This document shows, piece after piece, positions 1 through 5,347 of a stretch of DNA of 8,508 nucleotides. Position 1 is the stretch's first letter, and each line of letters begins with the position of its first letter. Under the pieces are notes generated by a model. The model was not told the DNA's origin. It worked only from the letters and a program-made list of their open reading frames with translations, and searched no databases. The stretch covers positions 1 through 8,508 of the forward strand of contig DCTX01000017.1 of NCBI GenBank assembly GCA_002329325.1, in the 5' to 3' direction. The translations under genes and the position numbers were made by a program. Origin of the DNA: Anaerolineales bacterium UBA1429 (GTDB lineage Bacteria; Chloroflexota; Anaerolineae; UBA1429).

Positions 1-107
1 AAGAAGTCCTTCTCTTCCTTTGTGGCAATTGGGGGCAGCGCCTGGCCGCTCCAGAAACGGCCGTCTCTGCCAGCCACATCCCTGGCAGCGCACTTCTAGG
101 AGGGGCG
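1..107 (+). other. Lead-in to the CDF gene; possible tail of an upstream gene
   Basis: Nothing here can be assigned firmly. Frame 1 is open from the window edge to a TAG at 97-99, so it could be the last 32 codons of an upstream gene ending 8 nt before the CDF start. Frame 3, the CDF frame, is also open to the edge, so a longer CDF N-terminus cannot be formally excluded. The peptides read in both frames show no recognisable domain. No convincing promoter is visible in these bases. The only clear signal is the Shine-Dalgarno sequence at 98-103. Confidence 0.3.
98..103 (+). promoter_or_regulatory. Shine-Dalgarno sequence deciding the TTG start of the CDF gene
   Basis: A perfect AGGAGG lies 4 nt before TTG at 108-110. 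The spacing is short but usable. Because the reading frame stays open upstream to the window edge, this site is the main argument for choosing TTG 108 as the start. The family alignment agrees, since the first transmembrane helix begins about 25 residues later, as expected for a CDF protein. Confidence 0.6.
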
Positions 108-1025
108 TTGGATCCGGGCAAGATCCGCCGGCTGGACCGCAACATCATCCCCGCCTCCGTGGAGCACATCTACCGTCAGGCCACCTTCATTGCCCTGGCC
201 GGCAACACTCTCCTGCTCGTAGGCAAGGCAATCGCGGCGCACATCTCCAGCAGCAGCGCCCTCTTTGCCGATGCCGCCAACTCGGCGGCCGATATCGCCT
301 ACAGCCTTCTGATGCTCGTCGGATTGTGGATGTCGTTGCGTCCCCCCGATCGCAGCCATCCCCATGGCCACCAGCGCATCGAGCCGCTGGTCAGCGTTGG
401 CATCAGCGTCTTTATGGGGCTGGCGGGCTATAGCGCCCTTGCCAACGGCCTGGCGGCGTGGCGAACGGCGGCTCCTCTCGTCTTCTCTTCGTGGCTGCTG
501 GCCGTGCCCGCCGGCACGATCCTCATCAAAGGCGCCATGTATGCGCGGGTCCGCTTGCTGGCCCGCAAGGTTGGCAGCCCGGCCCTCGCGGCCTCGGCGC
601 GCGATCACCTCTCCGATGTGCTGACCAGCGCCGTCGTGTTCGTGGGCGTGGTCGGCAACCGTTTGGCGCTGCCCCAGGCCGACCCCGTGGCCGGCATTTT
701 GGTCTCGGTCTGGATCTTTTACCAGGCGGCCAGCGTGATCCGTGAGGCCATCGGGCAACTGATCGGCGCCGCCGCCTCGCCCGAGCTGGAGGCCGCCGCG
801 ATCCAGGTCATCATGGGCGTGCCCGAGGTGGTCGCCATCGAGCAGCTCATCATCGAACATGTGGGGCCCGAGCTGCGGGCCGATATCCACGTCCAGGTGG
901 ATGGCGCCATGCCCCTCAGGCAGGTGCACCGGGTCAGCCATGCCATTCGCGAGGCCGTCGAGGCGCTGGATGGCGTGGATCATGCCTTTGTGCATGTGGA
1001 GCCCGACACAAGTGAGGACGCCTGA
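108..1025 (+). CDS. Cation diffusion facilitator (CDF) metal exporter, possibly Mn2+-selective
   Basis: A 305-residue inner-membrane metal/proton antiporter of the CDF family, of normal family length. Six hydrophobic helices are visible at about 26-45, 50-73, 94-118, 123-145, 168-184 and 193-214, followed by a cytoplasmic ferredoxin-like C-terminal domain (about 220-300). TM2 carries N58 and D62 (NxxxD) and TM5 carries D166 and D170 (DxxxD), which together form the transport site. The TM2-TM3 loop has the family's histidine-rich stretch with HPHGH at 84-88 and E92. An N-D-D-D site is the pattern reported for bacterial Mn2+ CDFs such as MntE, whereas Zn2+ exporters usually have His in one of these positions; Mn2+ is therefore the preferred but inferred substrate. 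Start is TTG with AGGAGG upstream. It is separated from the next gene by its own promoter, so it is probably not co-transcribed from that signal. Family assignment is secure; metal specificity is not. Confidence 0.9.
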   Translation: MDPGKIRRLDRNIIPASVEHIYRQATFIALAGNTLLLVGKAIAAHISSSSALFADAANSAADIAYSLLMLVGLWMSLRPPDRSHPHGHQRIEPLVSVGISVFMGLAGYSALANGLAAWRTAAPLVFSSWLLAVPAGTILIKGAMYARVRLLARKVGSPALAASARDHLSDVLTSAVVFVGVVGNRLALPQADPVAGILVSVWIFYQAASVIREAIGQLIGAAASPELEAAAIQVIMGVPEVVAIEQLIIEHVGPELRADIHVQVDGAMPLRQVHRVSHAIREAVEALDGVDHAFVHVEPDTSEDA

Positions 1026-1055
1026 GGGCGCCGCTGCCCTGCATCTCCCGCCAGA

Positions 1056-1084
1056 TTGACAACCCTCTCTCCCCTCGGCATAGT
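1056..1084 (+). promoter_or_regulatory. Sigma-A type promoter upstream of the small ORF and glycosidase-like gene
   Basis: A perfect -35 TTGACA at 1056-1061 is followed after 17 nt by CATAGT at 1079-1084 (4 of 6 to the -10 consensus). An alternative -10, TAGTAT at 1081-1086, has a 19-nt spacer. The expected transcription start is about 1090-1094, immediately at the ATG of the 25-codon ORF at 1094 and about 75 nt before the larger gene. It lies in the 142-nt gap after the CDF gene. This is a consensus match by eye only. Confidence 0.55.
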
Positions 1085-1093
1085 ATTCCCTGT

Positions 1094-1171
1094 ATGACTG
1101 CCATCTCTGATACCCACCCCATGTTGGCGTTCCTCGCGAACGCACCCATCGAGGAGCTTTGTAGCTCATGA
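1094..1171 (+). CDS. Candidate small ORF (25 aa), near-leaderless and overlapping the next start
   Basis: ATG at 1094 opens 25 codons ending in TGA at 1169-1171, overlapping the ATG of the next gene (1168-1170) in an ATGA arrangement. The peptide begins MTAISDTHPM and ends IEELCSS; it has no signal peptide or transmembrane helix and matches no family I recognise. The predicted transcription start lies 0-4 nt before its ATG, so it would be translated as a leaderless message. Its two Glu codons near the end form the GAGGAG that serves the downstream gene, as expected for translational coupling. It could be a leader peptide controlling the downstream gene, or chance: 25 open codons are not rare in GC-rich DNA. 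Nothing beyond this position and overlap supports expression. Confidence 0.3.
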   Translation: MTAISDTHPMLAFLANAPIEELCSS

Positions 1172-2433
1172 CTCTCTGGAAACGCGTCCTCATTGTGCTC
1201 TTTGGGCTCAGCGTCCTCGCTCTGTTGGCGGCCCTGGGGTGGCGCGTTGCCTCGCGAGCCAGGGTGATCGAGGAGCCCACGCCCATCGTCACACGGGAGG
1301 CATCGCGCGCTCCGTCGGTGCGCCAGCCCACGGCCACGCCGTCGCCGACGCCATCGGCGACGACCACCCCCGGCGAGACGGGCTGGCGGTTCTATGTGCC
1401 CTTTGCCGGCGGCGCCCAGGTGACCGTCATGCCTACGCCGACCTCGGGTCCCACCGGCGAGCCGACGCCCTTGCCTTCGCCCACGCCCACGCCGACGGTC
1501 CCCTGGCCCGAGCCGCTCAGCGAGCCCAGCCGCAGCAAACTTGGCCTCCACGTGCAGTGGAACAACTCCCCCGACATCATGGAGTTTGTGCGGCGCATGT
1601 TGCCAGCGGTGATCAAGTCGCTGGACGATCTCGGCTTTGTGGCCGAGGTCAAGGAGGCCTCGCCCCAGACGGTTGTCGTGGCGCGCCTGACGCACGCCCA
1701 GCCCATGGACGGCGATCCGGAGGCGATGGCCCGTGCCTTTGTGGCCACCCACCTGGCCACCTACCTGCAGCACCCCGCCGTGGATTACTGGGAGGGCTAC
1801 AACGAGCCCGACGTGAAGGGGCGCATGGCCTGGTACGCGCGTTTCGAGGCGGAGCGGGTGCGGGCCATGGCCGAGCACGGCCTCAAGGCGGCCATCGGAG
1901 CCTTTTCCGCCGGCGTGCCCGAGTTCGAGGAGTTTGAGGAGTTCCTGCCGGCGGTGCGCGCGGCCAAGGAGCATGGCGGCATCCTGACGCTGCACGAATA
2001 CGATGCGCCCGTGCTCGACCGCGCCGTGGGGGCGGGCCTGCCCGGCCGGCCCAACCATGCCGATCGGGGGGCCCTGGCGCTGCGCTATCGCTGGTGGTAC
2101 GAGGAGCTGCTGATACCGCGCGGTCTGGTGATCCCCCTGGTGATCTCGGAGGCGGGCGTGGACGGCCTGGTGGCGAACCGACCCGGCCCAACCAACGCCC
2201 ACGGATGGCGCGACTTTTGGGGGTACTGGGCCGAGACCGGCCTGGGCGGCAATCCGTTGGAGGTTTACCTGCGGCAGCTCGACTGGTACGACCGCGAGCT
2301 CCAGAAGGACGACTATGTCATCGGCTGGGCCGTGTTTACCGTGGGCGCCATGAATCCTGACTGGAAGAGCTATGATCTCACCGAGTATCTGCGGCACGTC
2401 GCCGCCGAGATCATCGTTCCCAACGCACGCTAG
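1168..2433 (+). CDS. Membrane-anchored or secreted protein with probable glycoside hydrolase-like TIM barrel
   Basis: A 421-residue protein I cannot assign to a named family. Residues 1-24 are a short basic start plus one hydrophobic helix without a lipobox cysteine: a signal anchor or signal peptide. Residues about 52-120 form a Pro/Thr/Ser-rich linker in two blocks (53-69 and 88-113), flanking a short stretch with WRFYVPF. The rest (about 124-421) looks like a clan GH-A type barrel. E213 in YNEPD (211-215) fits the strand-4 acid/base and E328 in VISEAG (325-330) the strand-7 nucleophile, 115 residues apart. LHEY at 275-278 and GWAVFTVG at 386-393 resemble later strands. An extracellular carbohydrate-active role is inferred from this layout; the substrate is unknown. 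The ATG at 1168 is preceded by GAGGAG at 1151-1156 with an 11-nt gap, somewhat long. Neighbours give no clue to function. It could also be a catalytically inactive barrel used for binding. Confidence 0.75.
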   Translation: MTLWKRVLIVLFGLSVLALLAALGWRVASRARVIEEPTPIVTREASRAPSVRQPTATPSPTPSATTTPGETGWRFYVPFAGGAQVTVMPTPTSGPTGEPTPLPSPTPTPTVPWPEPLSEPSRSKLGLHVQWNNSPDIMEFVRRMLPAVIKSLDDLGFVAEVKEASPQTVVVARLTHAQPMDGDPEAMARAFVATHLATYLQHPAVDYWEGYNEPDVKGRMAWYARFEAERVRAMAEHGLKAAIGAFSAGVPEFEEFEEFLPAVRAAKEHGGILTLHEYDAPVLDRAVGAGLPGRPNHADRGALALRYRWWYEELLIPRGLVIPLVISEAGVDGLVANRPGPTNAHGWRDFWGYWAETGLGGNPLEVYLRQLDWYDRELQKDDYVIGWAVFTVGAMNPDWKSYDLTEYLRHVAAEIIVPNAR

Positions 2434-2469
2434 GCGTCGCCAAGGCCGCGCGTCAGCGCCTGTCTTGTC

Positions 2470-2498
2470 TGGACACGCCGGGGCATGTGTGCTAGAAT
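2470..2498 (+). promoter_or_regulatory. Strong extended -10 promoter for the ABC importer operon
   Basis: TGGACA at 2470-2475 (5 of 6 to the -35 consensus) is followed after exactly 17 nt by TAGAAT at 2493-2498 (5 of 6), with a TGC extended -10 element at 2490-2492. Expected transcription start is about 2505, giving a leader of about 130 nt before the receptor start at 2637. This is the best promoter in the window and suits a highly expressed receptor gene. A short imperfect palindrome, TGTC-TG-GACA at 2466-2475, covers the -35 and could be part of an operator, but it is too short to call. Confidence 0.65.
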
Positions 2499-2504
2499 CC
2501 GCTC

Positions 2505-2636
2505 GTCCAACGGCGGCTCGGTCAATGATGACTGGTCGTCGTTGCTCTTGCGTCAGGGGTACAGTTCCCTTGCGCAGCGAACGGGATCGCGTGCGACATT
2601 CAAGAGAGGGCTTGAGGAGGAAAGGAGACCCGACCG
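2505..2636 (+). promoter_or_regulatory. Structured 5' leader of the importer operon (unassigned)
   Basis: The predicted untranslated leader can form several stems. Hairpin A pairs 2518-2524 with 2529-2535 (7 bp including two wobbles, loop AUGA). Stem B pairs 2539-2545 with 2574-2580 (7 bp, one wobble). It encloses hairpin C, 2555-2559 with 2566-2570 (loop of 6). The leader ends with a purine-rich ribosome site: GAGGAGG at 2614-2620 and AAGGAG at 2622-2627, the latter 9 nt before ATG 2637. I do not recognise the consensus of a purine, preQ1 or other known riboswitch. The folding is by eye and could be chance in GC-rich RNA. Confidence 0.3.
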
Positions 2637-3827
2637 ATGGGACGACAGAAGGTAGTCTGGATCGCATTGCTGGCGCTGCTGATGGTTGCCGTGCTGGCCA
2701 TCGGGTGCGATGGCGCCACCGGCACAGATGAGGAATTTGTGTTCGGCGTCGTGCTGGTAGGGCCGTTCAACGATCACGGCTGGAGCGAGGCGCACTTTGC
2801 CGGCGCCCAGTACGCCGAAGAGAAGCTGGGCAACGCGCGCATGATCTATCTGGACAAGGTCAACGCCGCCGATCGGCCGAACACCACGCTGGAGCAGGTG
2901 GTGGACGACATGATCAACGATGGCGCCCAGATGATCTTTACCACCTCGGATGACTTTGCCGCCGATACCGACGTGGTGGCCGCCAAGTACCCCGATATCC
3001 CCTTCGTTCACATCTCCGGCGACCATGCCAAGACGGGCGAGGCGCCCGGCAACGTCGCCAATTACATGGGGCAGATGGAGTACGGCAAGGCCATCGCCGG
3101 CTGCGCGGCAGCCCTCAAGACCGAGACCGGGACGATCGGCTACCTGGGCCCCCTGGTGAACGAAGAGACGCGCCGCCTGGCCGCCTCCGTCTACCTGGGC
3201 GCCCGCCAGTGCTACGAGACCTATCGCGGCGGCAATCCGGATGACCTGCGCTTTGTGGTCACCTGGATCGGCTTCTGGTTCAACATCCCCGGCGTGACGC
3301 TGGACCCGACCGACGTGGCCAACGACATGTTCAATGCCGGCGCGGATGTGGTGGTCTCGGGCATCGACACCACCGAGGCGATCGTGGTGGCGGGCCAGCG
3401 CGCGGATCGAGGCGAGAACGTGTGGGCGATCCCCTACGACTATGAGGGCGCCTGCAGCATCAAGCCCGAGATCTGCCTGGGTGTGCCGTACTTTAACTGG
3501 GGCCCCGCCTACGTCCGCTACCTGGAGGCCGCCATGAGCGGCAAGTTCGAGCAGGGCTGGGAGTGGGAAGCCCCGTACTGGGACGACATCAACGATCGCG
3601 ACCGCTCGGCCGTCGGGTTCGTGCAGGGTGATGGGCTGACCGAAGCGGAAGCCGCCAGCCTGGACGAGTACATCGGCAAGCTGAGCAAGGGCGAGATCAA
3701 GCTGTGGGTTGGGCCGCTGAACCTGCAGGATGGCTCGACCTACCTCGCCGACGGCGAGGAGGCCAGCCCCGATCAGATCTGGTACCTGCCCCAGCTCCTC
3801 GAGGGCATGGAAGGCGCGAGTAACTAG
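2637..3827 (+). CDS. BMP/PnrA-family ABC transporter substrate-binding lipoprotein (nucleoside-type receptor)
   Basis: A 396-residue extracytoplasmic receptor for the importer encoded just downstream. A basic start and hydrophobic core (5-20) lead to a lipobox LAIGC, with C24 as the predicted lipidated residue. The mature protein is a periplasmic-binding-protein fold of the basic membrane protein (BMP) class. FNDHGWSEAHFAG at 44-56 matches the family's ligand-contact segment near the N-terminus, with D46 and W49. VSGIDTTE at 240-247 lies at the second-lobe strand. C-terminal KLWVGPLNLQDGSTYLADGE (355-374) matches the family's closing segment. Characterised relatives (Treponema PnrA, Bacillus YufN, Streptococcus BmpD) bind nucleosides, so a purine or pyrimidine nucleoside ligand is inferred. 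The mature part has four cysteines, C156, C192, C273 and C280, the last pair close enough for a disulfide. ATG has two upstream AG-rich sites. It is the first gene of its operon and is followed by a terminator-like hairpin. Confidence 0.93.
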   Translation: MGRQKVVWIALLALLMVAVLAIGCDGATGTDEEFVFGVVLVGPFNDHGWSEAHFAGAQYAEEKLGNARMIYLDKVNAADRPNTTLEQVVDDMINDGAQMIFTTSDDFAADTDVVAAKYPDIPFVHISGDHAKTGEAPGNVANYMGQMEYGKAIAGCAAALKTETGTIGYLGPLVNEETRRLAASVYLGARQCYETYRGGNPDDLRFVVTWIGFWFNIPGVTLDPTDVANDMFNAGADVVVSGIDTTEAIVVAGQRADRGENVWAIPYDYEGACSIKPEICLGVPYFNWGPAYVRYLEAAMSGKFEQGWEWEAPYWDDINDRDRSAVGFVQGDGLTEAEAASLDEYIGKLSKGEIKLWVGPLNLQDGSTYLADGEEASPDQIWYLPQLLEGMEGASN

Positions 3828-3835
3828 GAGCCGCC

Positions 3836-3869
3836 GGGGGGTAGAGTCGAGGGGCTCTACCCCCCTTTT
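3836..3869 (+). terminator. Intra-operon rho-independent terminator (possible partial read-through)
   Basis: A perfect 11-bp inverted repeat pairs GGGGGGTAGAG (3836-3846) with CTCTACCCCCC (3855-3865) around an 8-nt loop, followed directly by TTTT at 3866-3869. It lies in the 56-nt gap between the receptor and ATPase genes. The T-run is short, so partial termination is plausible. This would give more receptor than membrane complex, a common arrangement in binding-protein-dependent importers. The stem could also protect the 3' end of a receptor-only transcript. Confidence 0.8.
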
Positions 3870-3883
3870 GCTGATATAGAGAC

Positions 3884-5347
3884 ATGCAGATCGACCTTGT
3901 AGACATATACAAGAGCTTTGGCTCGGTGCGCGCCAACGTTGGCGTCAACCTTAGCGTTCAGGCGGGCACCATCCACGGTCTCCTGGGCGAGAACGGCGCC
4001 GGCAAGACCACGCTGATGAAGATCCTCTCGGGCTATCAGCAGGCCGATTCCGGCGCTATTTACCTGGATGGGGTGCCCGTGCACCTCGCTTCGCCCGCCG
4101 AGGCCATCGCCCACGGCATAGGCATGCTGCACCAGGATCCGCTGGATGTGCCCGCCATGTCGGTGCTGGACAACTTTTCCCTGGGGCTCAGCCGTGGGCT
4201 CCTGCCGCACCGGATGCAGGCCCAGCGTACCCTGTTCACCCTCTGCCGGCGGTTCGGGCTCCGGCTGCAGCCCAACGATCCCGTGAGCAGGCTGACGGTG
4301 GGCGAGCGCCAACAGCTCGAACTGGTGCGCTTGCTGGCTCTGGGCGTGCGCGTGATCATCCTGGACGAGCCCACCACGGGCATCTCGGCGCCGCAGAAGG
4401 AACTGCTCTTTGAGACGCTGCGTCGCCTGGCCGACGAGGGGCTGACGGTGATCTTTGTTTCGCACAAGCTGGAGGATGTGGACGCGCTGTGCTCCGAGGC
4501 TACCGTGCTGCGCGGCGGCCAGGTCACGGGCGCCCAGCATGCTCCCTTTGACCGTGAGGGGCTGGTGCAACTCATGTTTGGGCGGGCCATGCCGGCGGCG
4601 GTGATCGAATCGCGGGCTTCGTGCGATCCGGTGCTGGAGGTGCGAGACCTGACGGTGCGCACGTACCGGCTCAACCTGGAGCCGATCTCGCTGCAGGCCT
4701 GCGCCGGCGAGGTGATCGGACTGGCCGGGCTGGAGGGCAGCGGACAGCGCCTTTTCATGGAGGCCTGCGCCGGCATCCAGAAGAGCTCCGGCGGGCAGAT
4801 CTTGCTGGATGGACAGGACATGACCCGACGCTCCTACCTGGAGTACCTGAAGGCTGGCGTAGCCCTGGTGCCCGCTGCCCGTCTGGAGGAGGGCATGATC
4901 GGCGAGCTCACCCTGCGCGAGCACTTTGCCCTGGCCTCGGATGATAGGCGATTCCTTGTGGATTGGGATGCCGCCGAGCAGTGCGCCCAGGAGCGCATCG
5001 CCCGGTACAACGTGGTGGGCACCCCGCGCTCCCGCGTGCAGGACCTCTCGGGAGGCAACCAGCAGCGGGCGCTGCTGGCCCTCCTGCCGGAGAAGCTGCG
5101 GCTCTTGATCCTGGAGCATCCCACCCGAGGGCTCGACCTGGGCTCCGAGCGCTGGGTCTGGCAGACGCTGCACGAGCGCTCTGAGCAGGGCACCGTCATC
5201 CTATTCACGTCGACCGATCTGGACGAGCTGGTGGATCACAGCGACCGACTCATCGTCTTCTCTGGCGGCCGCGCCTCGCAGCCGGTGGCCAGCGCCGAGG
5301 TGACCCGCGAGGCCCTGGGCTATATGATCGGAGGGGTGAACCTGTGA
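3884..5347 (+). CDS. Double-domain ABC transporter ATPase of a BMP-type nucleoside importer
   Basis: A 487-residue cytoplasmic energy subunit with two fused nucleotide-binding domains, as in RbsA, YufO and NupA-type proteins. Domain 1 (about 1-240) has Walker A GENGAGKTT (35-43, K41), Q-loop Q84, signature LTVGERQQ (137-144), Walker B VIILDEPT (157-164, E162 catalytic) and switch H194. Domain 2 (about 250-487) has a degenerate Walker A GLEGSGQR (282-289, Q288 replacing Lys), a canonical signature LSGGNQQR (388-395), an altered Walker B LLILEHPT (407-414, E411 and H412 replacing Asp-Glu) and T444 at the switch-His position. It should therefore have one competent ATP site built from Walker 1 and signature 2. 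ATG 3884 has only weak ribosome-site complementarity (AGAG at 3878-3881) and follows a terminator-like hairpin. The stop overlaps the next start by 4 nt. Assignment is secure; the transported substrate comes from family knowledge only. Confidence 0.95.
   Translation: MQIDLVDIYKSFGSVRANVGVNLSVQAGTIHGLLGENGAGKTTLMKILSGYQQADSGAIYLDGVPVHLASPAEAIAHGIGMLHQDPLDVPAMSVLDNFSLGLSRGLLPHRMQAQRTLFTLCRRFGLRLQPNDPVSRLTVGERQQLELVRLLALGVRVIILDEPTTGISAPQKELLFETLRRLADEGLTVIFVSHKLEDVDALCSEATVLRGGQVTGAQHAPFDREGLVQLMFGRAMPAAVIESRASCDPVLEVRDLTVRTYRLNLEPISLQACAGEVIGLAGLEGSGQRLFMEACAGIQKSSGGQILLDGQDMTRRSYLEYLKAGVALVPAARLEEGMIGELTLREHFALASDDRRFLVDWDAAEQCAQERIARYNVVGTPRSRVQDLSGGNQQRALLALLPEKLRLLILEHPTRGLDLGSERWVWQTLHERSEQGTVILFTSTDLDELVDHSDRLIVFSGGRASQPVASAEVTREALGYMIGGVNL
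5330..5336 (+). promoter_or_regulatory. Shine-Dalgarno sequence for the overlapping GTG-start permease
   Basis: GGAGGGG sits inside the last codons of the ATPase gene, 7 nt before the GTG at 5344. It supports a GTG start that overlaps the ATPase stop codon (GTGA, 5344-5347) and implies translational coupling between ATPase and permease. Confidence 0.7.

Noticed and set aside
96..1367. 423-codon open frame on the minus strand over the CDF gene
   Set aside because: It is antisense to a clear CDF protein, its translation is low-complexity and rich in Gly, Arg, His, Asp and Gln with no domain, and long antisense frames are expected in GC-rich DNA.
1320..1505. Repetitive ACGCCG/CCCACG-rich DNA that might suggest a tandem repeat
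   Set aside because: It is the codon-level reflection of the Pro/Thr-rich linker; the units are irregular and no fixed period is maintained.
2449..2460. GCGC-GTCA-GCGC hairpin after the glycosidase-like gene
   Set aside because: Only 4 bp of stem and no T-run; too weak to call a terminator.
2466..2475. TGTC-TG-GACA palindrome covering the -35 of the importer promoter
   Set aside because: Only 4 bp per arm and partly dictated by the -35 sequence itself. Not enough for an operator call without a second copy or conservation.
934..2667. 577-codon open frame on the minus strand
   Set aside because: Spans parts of three plus-strand genes and the promoter regions between them. The product is arginine- and glycine-rich without recognisable motifs, so it is a compositional shadow.
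2372..2731. 119-codon plus-strand frame between the glycosidase-like gene and the receptor
   Set aside because: It overlaps both neighbours in a different frame, runs through the best promoter in the window and has no recognisable protein features.
3857..5173. 438-codon open frame on the minus strand over the ATPase gene
   Set aside because: Antisense to an ABC ATPase with all expected motifs; the translated product has no family features.
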